Positions 16,001-22,187 are shown, counted from the first letter of the stretch. The stretch is DNA of 22,187 nt from Treponema sp. UBA937 (GCA_002293455.1 DBDH01000026.1:1-22187); one strand, 5' to 3'. Numbers and translations: made by a program. Notes: generated from the letters alone by a model not told the origin.

Positions 16001-16398
16001 AAATTTCCAAAATCGCTGTCTTCAGGATTGGGACTCGAAAAATCGGCCGTATCTTCGGGATGGAAACGTTCCGCCTCTATGTCCTCGGCAAACCCGCTTA
16101 AAAGATCGCCGAGACCATCGTTATAATCAACCTCTTTATTGGGGACAGAATTTTCCTGTAAATCATCGGGAATCGAATCGAGGAAAGCGCCCCAATCGGT
16201 ATCGTTCTGACTGTTTTCTGCCGGGGTGCCGCCGGATTCTGACGGAGCTTTAGCATCCGCAAAAAGATTGCCGACAGGTTCGGTGTCAGGTAAAGGTAAA
16301 TCATTATAAGGTTCACCTCGTCCCACACTTAAGACGACTTCATTGCCAAGGGTGCGGAAATATTGTGTAAATTCCTCAAGCTCTTTTATTGTTGGCAT
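13045..16398 (-). CDS. Membrane-anchored TPR protein, FlcA-like flagellar collar
   Basis: The 1117-residue protein begins MPTIKELEEFTQYF. Residues about 30-440 are low complexity, extremely rich in Asp, Glu, Ser and Phe, with recurring short units such as DFGDLD and DFGNFGD. A helical segment follows (about 440-510, LNLRIACEELIAEH..), then one transmembrane helix (about 529-554, TFAIAAALLFSLGYLMYQF). The remaining ~560 residues carry TPR-like helical repeats and should lie in the periplasm. This architecture resembles Borrelia FlcA (BB0326), needed for the periplasmic flagellar collar and stator assembly; that identification is from memory of the family. ATG 16398 is preferred over TTG 16404; no Shine-Dalgarno sequence is visible. 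A weak TTTACA-N17-CAATAT promoter ends 7 nt before the ATG. Confidence 0.7.
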   Translation of the reverse strand: MPTIKELEEFTQYFRTLGNEVVLSVGRGEPYNDLPLPDTEPVGNLFADAKAPSESGGTPAENSQNDTDWGAFLDSIPDDLQENSVPNKEVDYNDGLGDLLSGFAEDIEAERFHPEDTADFSSPNPEDSDFGNFGDFNFSDESANIDSMKLDDFNPPEDFSENIDFENSAGDAVDADFEELGDSGTSENPSNLDSIDFGDLDNFTFPEETASTTDFGDLDDVMNPEDSHISDEDSVISNDEMLSLFSEDPVHSPKQDVPDDIPDITDLPNIEDAPNFEDIGLSNDTPADEDFSFDAGSDAGLEMPADSIDDIGSAFDVSVPDMDEDFSIPEMDDSASFDTVNLLGETADLGGETVDVSEPADSDANIEELDSFDNFDLDEEQNASSDFNLPESDFNIDDVAFNETSSLDDDINFALSGIEDTKHAEASPDVEEIHLSDEELSSLEKTLNSFPLNLRIACEELIAEHAVTPELMSDLVKKLVNGASPKETANLAGKILGKTIPVPKGFLKKTGKELEAEQSSFGYIFVHSFLPVLRTFAIAAALLFSLGYLMYQFIYIPIHADGIYKRGYELIGNGEYARANDDFIDALKIQQMKKWFFRYAEAFRTNRQYVFAEEKYDELLRYYPRDKQGALDYARLETYYLYNYEKANRILRNNILDYSIDDRDGLFAQGENFLAWGEIDPSQLENARAAFARLMERYGESDLYLEQMLKYFIRTNNLAQVLPLQTYFLASSKTKITAPSLAELGGYLLDKRFEQTEGVPDENIDNIEGIREVLFRAVQEDSALPESHYHLARYYSRFGSVQEEQTVLGNAMKAFDAAPELSAKRIGYRIDTQRRAAWILTTTKYFVNAEETLIKGINLYEDALTRRVLPPTPNFGRLYADLADIELYKNGDFDSALQNYLHAEENGWHPPEVIYRMGAIYYHSDNMAEAIGRFFEVSNETPLNKRLLYTLGNASYSRGDYFAAEGYYNRLLDILETEKVRAATLLPHDRPEHMELAERIMEAQNNLGVTLGTLADRTGNVNYRTRALSLFAESARAWDFITRNPVSWVRLFVPGTEIPETNQPLLNTKYTLYPEPGYEPLIYNLIDMDMQEPSTWEYLVPPDNRARDIPYEIRNQE

Positions 16399-16400
16399 AA

Positions 16401-16427
16401 TCAAGATATTGAAGCATCCGCCGATAA
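16401..16427 (+). promoter_or_regulatory. Candidate sigma-28 promoter of the CBM48-like gene
   Basis: TCAA (16401-16404), 15 bp, GCCGATAA (16420-16427): the -10 element is a perfect match to the sigma-28 consensus, the spacing is exact, and the -35 core matches 3 of 4. It lies in the 41-bp gap between two divergent genes. Transcription would start about 5 nt before ATG 16440. Confidence 0.55.
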
Positions 16428-16439
16428 TTGTAAAGAACT

Positions 16440-17186
16440 ATGAAGTACATTTTTAATCTGGCGCTTCTATTGTTTATTATCGGCAATATTAGCGCCGTTG
16501 ATACAGAATCTTATGAATTTATCGACCATCTCTTGTCGATAACGGTTCCGGGAAGCCCTGAAATATTTGAAGACGCGGTAATCTTTTCGGCGTCTTCCCA
16601 ATACAGAAGGGTTGGGATTGCCTTTGCCCACGAAGGATTTTCCAAGGTACATTGGTTCCGGAAATTGATGGTTCCTAGAGAAATTATTTCTGCTGATACC
16701 GAAAAATCAAACGGTCCCAATATCCGTTATGTTGATTCTGGGGTTCTTTTTCATACGCTGAATATTCCTCTTGATGTTTCCGAAATTGCTTACCGGCTCA
16801 TTATTGACGGACTTTGGACAATCGATCCGCATAATCCTGCTAAACAAATTGATCTTCAATCCGGTTTGGAATATTCAGTAGTTGCTGTGCCGAAAATAAA
16901 ACGGGACGATCAATTTCAAACGAATGACTCAGGGCGGATTACGTTTACATTTAATGGTCCGCCGGGAGAAACGGTTACGGTTGCCGGCAGTTTTAACAGT
17001 TGGGACCCTTTCATGTACCAATTACGGGAAGCAGCCCCCGGCGCATACAGTCTGACGCTTTCACTTCCTCCGGGACAATACCATTATGTGTTTTATCATC
17101 GGGGACAGCGTATTTTGGATCCGGTTAATAACCAAAAAATGTACACAAGGGAAGGATTAGCCGCTTCGGAAATACTGGTAAATTAA
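16440..17186 (+). CDS. Exported protein with two CBM48/E-set-like domains
   Basis: The 248-residue protein has a signal peptide (MKYIFNLALLLFIIGNISA, cleavage near 19). The C-terminal domain (about 163-240) is clearly of the glycogen-binding CBM48/AMPK-beta type: VTVAGSFNSWDPF, then LPPGQYHYVFYHRGQRILDPVN. The middle region (about 50-140) looks like a degenerate second copy, ending YRLIIDGLWTIDPHNP, but lacks the SFNSWD loop. Such domains occur without catalytic parts in periplasmic spirochaetal proteins. It is divergent from the FlcA-like gene across 41 bp and has a sigma-28-type promoter, suggesting membership in the motility regulon. Sugar or glycan binding is possible; a purely structural role is equally possible. 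Confidence 0.7.
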   Translation: MKYIFNLALLLFIIGNISAVDTESYEFIDHLLSITVPGSPEIFEDAVIFSASSQYRRVGIAFAHEGFSKVHWFRKLMVPREIISADTEKSNGPNIRYVDSGVLFHTLNIPLDVSEIAYRLIIDGLWTIDPHNPAKQIDLQSGLEYSVVAVPKIKRDDQFQTNDSGRITFTFNGPPGETVTVAGSFNSWDPFMYQLREAAPGAYSLTLSLPPGQYHYVFYHRGQRILDPVNNQKMYTREGLAASEILVN

Positions 17187-17300
17187 GTCTCTATAATATT
17201 GGAACCGCTCACTTTATCGAGGAATGTTTCGCCGGTATTTATTAATGATTTTGCTTTCAAAGAATTACTAATTGATTGATAAAGCCATTGCCGGATTATT

Positions 17301-18680
17301 TTATTTCCGTTTTTGATCGGGATTCGCCATTCTGGCGGCTTTCGCGTCAACGGTATTGAGAATGGCTGTCAATTTGTCCCGCTCAATTAAATCGATGAGC
17401 CGGGCTTCGGTATAACGTTTTGCTTCTTCGGTGAAAGTACCTACGGCCATACAATAGCCTTTCCCGGCCTTCACCTCTTTTAAATGCGAATGGAAGTCGC
17501 GGACTACGAGTTCTCCAACCGACCCTTGGGTTCTGATAAAACGGAACATCACGAGGTCGGACCATTTCGGCGTATCAATTTCGGAAAGCAAATCAACCCA
17601 ATCGTTTTTATTTACGGTGATATTGGTAATCTTCACTTTGGCGTTAGGAATATAGCTCATAACGATTTTCCGGCACAGAGCGACAAAATCGGCCGATGGA
17701 GCCATCAGGTAAATTTGCATATTCCGATTAGCATTCAATTCCTGATACCGCGATAAAAGCGGCGCGGCATCTTTATAAGCTGGATTTATTGCAATAATTT
17801 CCCGGAGATACTGTATAGCAGGACCAACTTCCTGCTGCTTAAGATATACTGCCGCAAGCCGGTATTTCAACTCAATCTCAACTTCGGGTTTTATGTTTTG
17901 ATGCTTCAAGCCAATCTCAAAATTTTCGATAGCCTTTTCATTCTGATTATGTTTTGCGTTGATGGTTCCCGCGAAAAGACAAGCGTTTGGGCCATATACC
18001 GGATCCGGCCGAAGATGACCAAAAATCCGCAGAGCCTGTTCGGTTTGATTCAGCTCGTAATAGCATTCCGCCATAGCATAAAAAGATTCTTTATCATCCG
18101 GGGCAAGCTCAATCGCTTTGCGGATAAACGCAATTGCTTCTTTATATTTCTTTAGCTTAAAGCATGAAAGCCCAAAATACCGGAGCGTTGGAGCATGTTC
18201 AGGATCTTTCCCCCGGGCAGCGGAAAGTAGCTGTATTGCTCTTTCGTAATTCTTCCTTGAATATTCCATATAACCAAGATTGTAGTTTACTTCAAAATCG
18301 TCGGTTTTTAACGAACGTGCTACAGTAAATCCCTTGTAAGCTTCATCATTCAAACCAAGGCGTAACGCGGAAATCGCATAACGGAGATTTGCTTCAAATT
18401 CCCTTATACCAGAATTGCCCCCGGCCATACCGGCCAGCATCTCATAGGCTTTATAAGCCTTATCCCAACTTTGTTCTTGAAAATACACGTCGGCCACAGT
18501 TTGTAAAGCATCCGGGTCCCTGGGATTTTGGGACAGACGCTTATTGGCGTCCCTGAGGAGGGCGTCTCTTCCCTTCATTTTCTTTCTTCCGTCTTTTCCC
18601 TTTCCGGAAAGCATAACCAAGAGGAAGATAATCACGGCTATAACAATAACAATTAGTAAAATTCCCAAGATTAAATTCAT
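17301..18680 (-). CDS. TPR membrane protein with degenerate Mrr-like C-terminus
   Basis: The 459-residue protein starts with one transmembrane helix (residues 3-24), followed by a basic stretch (27-38). Residues about 45-315 contain TPR repeats, for example NYNLGYMEYSRKNYERAIQ (132-150) and YFGLSCFKLKKYKEAIAFI (168-186). The C-terminus (about 330-440) follows the Mrr_cat/PD-(D/E)xK pattern, with KAGKGYCMAVGTFTEEAKRYTEARLIDLI (404-432, in parts) aligning to the KGIFVTTSxFTxxA region. The catalytic D and QxK positions are not conserved (VMFRFIR replaces VQCKRY), so nuclease activity is unlikely. Layout resembles Borrelia BB0236, a TPR protein affecting periplasmic flagella, but orthology is not established. 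-10 GATAAT sits 6 nt before the ATG. Confidence 0.7.
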   Translation of the reverse strand: MNLILGILLIVIVIAVIIFLLVMLSGKGKDGRKKMKGRDALLRDANKRLSQNPRDPDALQTVADVYFQEQSWDKAYKAYEMLAGMAGGNSGIREFEANLRYAISALRLGLNDEAYKGFTVARSLKTDDFEVNYNLGYMEYSRKNYERAIQLLSAARGKDPEHAPTLRYFGLSCFKLKKYKEAIAFIRKAIELAPDDKESFYAMAECYYELNQTEQALRIFGHLRPDPVYGPNACLFAGTINAKHNQNEKAIENFEIGLKHQNIKPEVEIELKYRLAAVYLKQQEVGPAIQYLREIIAINPAYKDAAPLLSRYQELNANRNMQIYLMAPSADFVALCRKIVMSYIPNAKVKITNITVNKNDWVDLLSEIDTPKWSDLVMFRFIRTQGSVGELVVRDFHSHLKEVKAGKGYCMAVGTFTEEAKRYTEARLIDLIERDKLTAILNTVDAKAARMANPDQKRK

Positions 18681-18715
18681 ATCATTATTATCGGTATTAA
18701 CAGGATAATGCTCAA
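18681..18715 (-). promoter_or_regulatory. Promoter of the TPR/Mrr-like gene, leaderless type
   Basis: On the minus strand TTGAGC (18715-18710), 17 bp, GATAAT (18692-18687), then 6 nt to the ATG at 18680. No Shine-Dalgarno sequence is present. An overlapping ACCGATAA (18695-18688) also resembles a sigma-28 -10 box, but its -35 (TGAG) is poor. Confidence 0.55.
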
Positions 18716-18785
18716 GAAAAAGTAATAAAACAACAGCAACTTACTATACTAATGATTGTGTGAAATAAGGGCGTATCCCAGCCTT

Positions 18786-19643
18786 TCACTTTCTGCTTCC
18801 CCCGATAACCCGATTCAACCCTGCTAAATCTTTGACTATTTCAATCTCGGTGAACCCTGTTTCTTCCAACGTCTCTTTTATCGCGGTCATCTGTCCAGAA
18901 TCGGCTTCAAAAAATATTCTGCCGCCGGGATTCAGCCTGTCTGCGGCGGCGGAAATTAAATTCCTAATAATGTCCAGACCGTCCGCGCCGCCGTCCAGAG
19001 CCAGCAATGGCTCCTTTTGAACTTCTTTTGATAATGACGGAATAATTTCCGTGGGAATGTACGGCGGGTTTGAAACGATGAGATCAAACTTTCCGGGAAC
19101 GGCATCCAGCAAATTACTTTGGTATAGTTTGATAGCTCCGTCTCCCAAAAGGCTGCGGATATTATAACGCGCAACATCAAGAGCCGCTTCCGAAATATCG
19201 GACGCCTCAACGGAAAGAAAAGGGCATTCATGTTTTAACGCCGCTGCAATTGCCCCGGACCCGGTACACACGTCGATTACACAGAGGCCGCGTTTTGGCC
19301 GCAACGGCAGCCGCCGCCGAATCCAGTTCAGGGCCGCTTCCACAAGAATTTCCGTGTCTGGGCGGGGAACCAACACAGAAGAATTCACTTTAAAAGACAA
19401 GCCCCAGAATTCTTTTGTTCCGGTAATATACGCAACGCTTTCGCCTTCTATGCGCCGCCGCATCAAGGTTATGTATGATTGAAAAACAGCGTCGCTCATT
19501 TCATCATTCCACATAAAAACAAGGCGGGATTTTTCGACACCTAAAAGCCATGCTAAAATAAGAGCCGCGTCTAAATCGGGGGTGTCGATGTTGCCGGAAT
19601 GAAGCAGGGCAGTCCCTTCCAAAAGGACGTCCCTCACGGTCAT
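18786..19643 (-). CDS. prmC: Release factor glutamine methyltransferase PrmC
   Basis: PrmC (HemK) methylates the glutamine of the GGQ motif in release factors RF1 and RF2, using S-adenosylmethionine, to raise termination efficiency. The 285-residue protein has the N-terminal helical domain, PRPDTE (93-98), the SAM-binding VCTGSGAIA (125-133) and the catalytic NPPY (192-195), followed by GGRIFFEADSGQ (240-251). Length is normal. Its ATG overlaps the prfA stop (ATGA), so enzyme and substrate are co-translated, the common bacterial arrangement. Confidence 0.96.
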   Translation of the reverse strand: MTVRDVLLEGTALLHSGNIDTPDLDAALILAWLLGVEKSRLVFMWNDEMSDAVFQSYITLMRRRIEGESVAYITGTKEFWGLSFKVNSSVLVPRPDTEILVEAALNWIRRRLPLRPKRGLCVIDVCTGSGAIAAALKHECPFLSVEASDISEAALDVARYNIRSLLGDGAIKLYQSNLLDAVPGKFDLIVSNPPYIPTEIIPSLSKEVQKEPLLALDGGADGLDIIRNLISAAADRLNPGGRIFFEADSGQMTAIKETLEETGFTEIEIVKDLAGLNRVIGGSRK

Positions 19644-20710
19644 GACGCGGTTGCCTTGAGCAGTTCTTCGCGGGCGGAAAGTTTTAACGCGTCAAACAAT
19701 TCTTCCACATCGCCCTGCATGATAAGGTCGAGTTTGTACAATGTTAGGTTGATGCGGTGGTCCGTAAGCCGGTTTTGCGGAAAGTTGTAGGTCCTGATCC
19801 GTTCCGAACGGTCGCCGCTGCCGATCTGGTTTTTCCGGGCTTCCGCTCTTTCCGTATTTTTTCTGGTTTCTTCCAGTTCAAACAAGCGCGCTCTAAGAAC
19901 CCGCATAGCTTTTGCCTTGTTCTTAATCTGGCTTTTTTCGTCCTGTTGAATTACGACCAAGCCTGTAGGAAGATGGGTTAACCGCACGGCAGAATCCGTT
20001 GTATTAACACACTGTCCTCCGGGGCCTCCGGCGCGCATTACGTCAATCCGCAAATCTTCAGGTTTTATTTCAATATCCGTTTCTTCGGCTTCGGGAAGCA
20101 CCGCCACGGTTACCGCCGAAGTGTGTATCCGCCCCGAAGCTTCTGTCGCGGGAACGCGCTGAACCCGATGAACGCCGGATTCGTAACGGAGATTTTCGTA
20201 CACATTATTTCCGCTTATCGAAAAAACTATTTCTTTAAAGCCGCCCATTTCCGTTTCGTTAGAATCCATAATCTCGAATTTCCAGCCCTTTGTTTCCGCA
20301 AAACGGGCGTACATCCGGTAAAGATCGGCGGCAAAAAGCGCGGCTTCATCCCCGCCGGTACCGGCGCGAATCTCCATGATGATGTTTTTTTCATCCAAGG
20401 GGTCTTTCGGAATTAAAAGAAATTTAAGCTGATCATCCGCGGCCCTAAGCTGATCTTCAAGCTCTTTCAATTCTTCTTTGGCAAGTTCCCGCATATCAGG
20501 ATCTTTTTCATTATGCACAAGATGATCGGCATCTTTTATCTGGGCGGAGAGTTTCTCAATAGTATCATGCGTTGATGCAATCTCGGAAAGCTGAGCATAT
20601 TCTCTCATGACATCGCGGTATGTATTCTGATCCTTCACAATTTCCGGATCTTCAATAAGGGCGCACACATCCTTATAACGATTGAGAAGAGATTCGAGGC
20701 GTTCGTTCAA
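19640..20710 (-). CDS. prfA: Peptide chain release factor 1
   Basis: RF1 recognises UAA and UAG stop codons in the ribosomal A site and triggers peptide release. The stop-codon-reading tripeptide is PAT (187-189, in RVPATEASGRIH), and the catalytic GGQ is at 231-233 (AGGPGGQCVN). The PAT form, rather than SPF, distinguishes RF1 from RF2. I place the start at TTG 20710, giving 356 residues (family usually 355-360): AGGAG lies 10 nt upstream, and the stop of the preceding small gene is 1 nt before it. An upstream in-frame extension to 20752 overlaps that small gene in another frame and is rejected. Confidence 0.96.
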   Translation of the reverse strand: MNERLESLLNRYKDVCALIEDPEIVKDQNTYRDVMREYAQLSEIASTHDTIEKLSAQIKDADHLVHNEKDPDMRELAKEELKELEDQLRAADDQLKFLLIPKDPLDEKNIIMEIRAGTGGDEAALFAADLYRMYARFAETKGWKFEIMDSNETEMGGFKEIVFSISGNNVYENLRYESGVHRVQRVPATEASGRIHTSAVTVAVLPEAEETDIEIKPEDLRIDVMRAGGPGGQCVNTTDSAVRLTHLPTGLVVIQQDEKSQIKNKAKAMRVLRARLFELEETRKNTERAEARKNQIGSGDRSERIRTYNFPQNRLTDHRINLTLYKLDLIMQGDVEELFDALKLSAREELLKATAS

Positions 20711-20711
20711 G

Positions 20712-20882
20712 TTAGATTTTCTCCTGGAATTGAGGACAAGAATATACAACAAGTTCCATTGGATTATCTTTACTGGAGAATGCTTTCATTTCTCTCGTTA
20801 AGGTATCCTGTATTCTACATGAACCATTCATATCGCAGAGCGGACAAGCGCCGTTCCCTCTGGAATTAATTTCGATTTCCAT
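20712..20882 (-). CDS. 56-residue four-cysteine protein, coupled to prfA
   Basis: On the minus strand an uninterrupted 56-codon frame begins ATG 20882 and ends TAA 20714-20712, 1 nt before the prfA TTG. Cysteines lie at 13, 16, 22 and 49 (GNGACPLCDMNGSC near the start, YSCPQFQEKI at the end), suggesting a small zinc or iron-sulfur site. The prfA Shine-Dalgarno AGGAG is inside its last codons, so translation of the two would be coupled. A promoter (TTGCCG-N17-TACTAT) ends 7 nt before the ATG, exactly fitting expression of this frame. I do not recognise the family. Charge and composition look like a real protein; it is too short for default gene finders. Confidence 0.65.
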   Translation of the reverse strand: MEIEINSRGNGACPLCDMNGSCRIQDTLTREMKAFSSKDNPMELVVYSCPQFQEKI

Positions 20883-20889
20883 ACTTTAC

Positions 20890-20918
20890 ATAGTATCAGA
20901 AAAAAAGTGACCCGGCAA
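20890..20918 (-). promoter_or_regulatory. Promoter of the small-protein-prfA-prmC operon
   Basis: On the minus strand TTGCCG (20918-20913), 17 bp, TACTAT (20895-20890), then 7 nt to ATG 20882. Transcription is expected to start at or next to the ATG, and no Shine-Dalgarno sequence precedes it. The remaining interval to rnhA (20919-21055) contains no gene I can support. Confidence 0.6.
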
Positions 20919-21055
20919 GCTATAAATTTGAGCAATGTAATGTTTAAAAAAAGAATATCCTAAACGGCAAATTACCGGCAAGGCCAAAAAAGATCTGGAA
21001 AAAAAAATATAAATGAAGTATTTTGGTGATTCTATACTTATCATAGGGGGAGTTT

Positions 21056-21514
21056 ATGAGTGTCGATATTTATACCGACGGAGGATGTTCGGGGAATCCC
21101 GGTCCCGGCGGGTGGGCTTATGTTATCATTGACGGGGAAACGATCATCGACGAAAAATGGGGTGCTGAAAAAAATACCACCAACAACCGGATGGAATTGA
21201 GCGCCGCCCTGGAAGGCTTAAACCGCGTGATGGAACTCGGAATAAAAGCTGATATCTTTACTATTTACACCGATTCTCAGTATCTTCAAAAAGGGATTAC
21301 CGAATGGATAACAAACTGGAAAAAAAATAATTGGAAAACGAGCAAAAAAGAAGCGGTGAAAAACCAAGAGTTATGGATAGCTCTGGATACGCTTGCGTCC
21401 TGTATGAATATTCACTGGAAATGGGTGAAAGGTCACGCCGGAAATATGTATAATGAACGCTGCGATCAAATGACTCAAGACGCGATTGCTTCGGTTGCGG
21501 AAAAAGGGAAATAG
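21056..21514 (+). CDS. rnhA: Ribonuclease HI
   Basis: RNase HI cuts the RNA strand of RNA-DNA hybrids, removing R-loops and replication primers. The 152-residue protein carries all active-site residues: D8 (YTDGGCSGNPGPGGWAY), E47 (NNRMELSAAL), D73 (YTDSQYLQ) and D137 (NERCDQM), plus H127 in VKGHAGN. The basic-protrusion region (about 84-100, TNWKKNNWKTSKKEA) is present, as in the E. coli type. ATG follows GGGGGAG at 21048-21054 closely. A TATACT -10-like box lies near 21036, with a poor -35. It appears to be a single-gene unit. Confidence 0.97.
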   Translation: MSVDIYTDGGCSGNPGPGGWAYVIIDGETIIDEKWGAEKNTTNNRMELSAALEGLNRVMELGIKADIFTIYTDSQYLQKGITEWITNWKKNNWKTSKKEAVKNQELWIALDTLASCMNIHWKWVKGHAGNMYNERCDQMTQDAIASVAEKGK

Positions 21515-21703
21515 GCTGTTCACATTTGCCTGTTTTTATTATAAAAATTCTTTCACAGACTTTCGGCTAGATTTTTTTTGATGCACCATATTATTGTCTG
21601 AAAGATGATTTTTACGTATCAGCCAATGGTTGATTTTTTTCTCCCTTTAGGTATTTGTGCATAATGTTTTTTCTACTGAAAATCATATCGGTAGGTAACA
21701 TTT

Positions 21704-22051
21704 ATGATTGAAATGGAAGTTCGGGAATTATTCAGTAAAAACTTAAAACGCATTCGTTCAAAACAGGGAATTTCACAATTAAATTTGGCCAATATGACCA
21801 ACCTTACTCATACTTTTATTAACGATATTGAAAATTGTAAGAAGTGGATTTCGCCGGATACCCTTGCCCGATTCTGTAATGCCTTAAATGTTGAGCCTTT
21901 TCAATTTTTCCTCTCTGATAAAGATTTAGACGAAAACGATAAAAAAGCTTTTTTTGCATATATGGACGATTTATCCTCAATCATTAATAAATCCGTGAAT
22001 GATTTTAAAACTCAGTATCTTAATCATCAAGAAGATGAAAACAATGATTAA
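21704..22051 (+). CDS. XRE-family helix-turn-helix regulator
   Basis: A 115-residue DNA-binding protein. Residues about 8-68 form the Cro/CI-type HTH: FSKNLKRIRSKQGISQLNLA, then LTHTFINDIENCKKWISPDTLARFCNALNV, in parts. The ~45-residue C-terminus (DENDKKAFFAYMDDLSSIINKSV) is acidic and helical, possibly for dimerisation. This layout is common for single-domain XRE regulators of accessory genes; no target gene or partner is in the window. The start could be ATG 21704 or ATG 21713; a weak GGTAGGTAA lies upstream. The 189-bp gap from rnhA holds no gene that I see. Confidence 0.85.
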   Translation: MIEMEVRELFSKNLKRIRSKQGISQLNLANMTNLTHTFINDIENCKKWISPDTLARFCNALNVEPFQFFLSDKDLDENDKKAFFAYMDDLSSIINKSVNDFKTQYLNHQEDENND

Positions 22052-22091
22052 CTAATACATCGTATCGCTTATCTTGTGAGCCTCTTGTTAC

Positions 22092-22140
22092 AAAAAAAGT
22101 CCTGGGCCGGTTTTTGAAACTTTGGTCCCAGGACTTTTTT
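22092..22140. terminator. Strong bidirectional terminator
   Basis: AAAAAAGTCCTGGG (22093-22106) and CCCAGGACTTTTTT (22127-22140) are perfect 14-bp arms, with A- and T-runs on the two sides, so it can terminate transcription from either strand. It follows the XRE gene by about 40 bp. Confidence 0.92.
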
Positions 22141-22148
22141 ATCAATCC

Positions 22149-22185
22149 TTGAAAAAATGCCTTAGGGAAACACTGATTTATTCAA
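22149..22185 (-). repeat. Right copy of terminal inverted repeat of the window
   Basis: The reverse complement reads GAATAAATCAGTGTTTCC, then CTAAGGCATTTTTTCAA, mirroring the left end of the window (exact for 18 bp, then imperfect). It lies just outside the terminator of the XRE gene. Confidence 0.6.
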
Positions 22186-22187
22186 TC

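Noticed and set aside
18688..18714. Sigma-28 promoter for the TPR/Mrr-like gene (ACCGATAA)
   Set aside because: The -10 looks good, but the -35 (TGAG) matches only 2 of 4; the overlapping sigma-70-type TTGAGC-N17-GATAAT is the better reading.
21515..21703. Long inverted repeat TCTTTCacAGAC / GTCTGAAAGA between rnhA and the XRE gene
   Set aside because: Arms are bulged and separated by about 40 nt, with no clear T-run; not convincing as terminator or operator.

Overview
The window most likely comes from a spirochaete of the Treponema type. The evidence is a 286-residue periplasmic flagellin FlaB behind a sigma-28-type promoter, a large membrane-anchored TPR protein resembling the spirochaetal flagellar collar protein FlcA, and a second TPR protein resembling those implicated in periplasmic flagella assembly. 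Both ends of the window carry the same ~18-bp sequence in opposite orientation. The piece may therefore be a contig that stops at copies of a dispersed repeat or insertion sequence.

Layout. 1-819: decayed C-terminal part of an AAA ATPase of the DUF4143 type, carrying a 123-bp palindrome-rich insert flanked by a 6-bp duplication. 825-2003: flaB with sigma-28 promoter, long structured leader (including a CsrA-site-like hairpin) and terminators. 2040-3674 (-): an ABC-F ATPase whose promoter and upstream small ORF look copied from the 5' end of the DEAD-box helicase gene at 4705-6504 (-). Between them lies an AT-rich brnT-brnA toxin-antitoxin pair with a consensus promoter and a perfect 20-bp palindrome. 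6702-10666 looks like acquired metabolic DNA: TetR plus a CrtI-like FAD oxidoreductase, then a second TetR plus two flavodoxin-fold proteins in an ATGA-overlapping operon. 10761-11839 (-): a pair of single-domain chromate-transporter-family proteins. 11932-16398 (-): FlcA-like protein followed by an exported NlpC/P60-like protein. 16440-17186 (+): exported protein with two CBM48-like domains, divergent from the FlcA-like gene and with a sigma-28-like promoter. 17301-18680 (-): TPR protein with a catalytically degenerate Mrr-like C-terminus. 18786-20882 (-): an unlisted 56-residue cysteine protein, prfA and prmC, all tightly coupled. 21056-21514 (+): rnhA. 21704-22051 (+): XRE-type regulator followed by a strong terminator.

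How it fits together. Three loci (flaB, the FlcA-like cluster with the CBM48 protein, and the TPR/Mrr-like protein) point to periplasmic flagella. prfA-prmC is the standard termination-factor and methylase operon. The TetR cassettes, toxin-antitoxin pair, decayed ATPase and terminal repeats are the accessory component.

The least expected signals are the duplicated helicase leader in front of the ABC-F gene, the insert in the decayed ATPase, the matched loss of one composite ATP site in the ABC-F protein, the CsrA-like hairpin in the flaB leader, the 56-aa cysteine protein ahead of prfA, and several genes whose -10 box lies only 6-7 nt before the start codon. I see no rRNA, tRNA or CRISPR array, and no single clearly new multi-gene defence or metabolic system.
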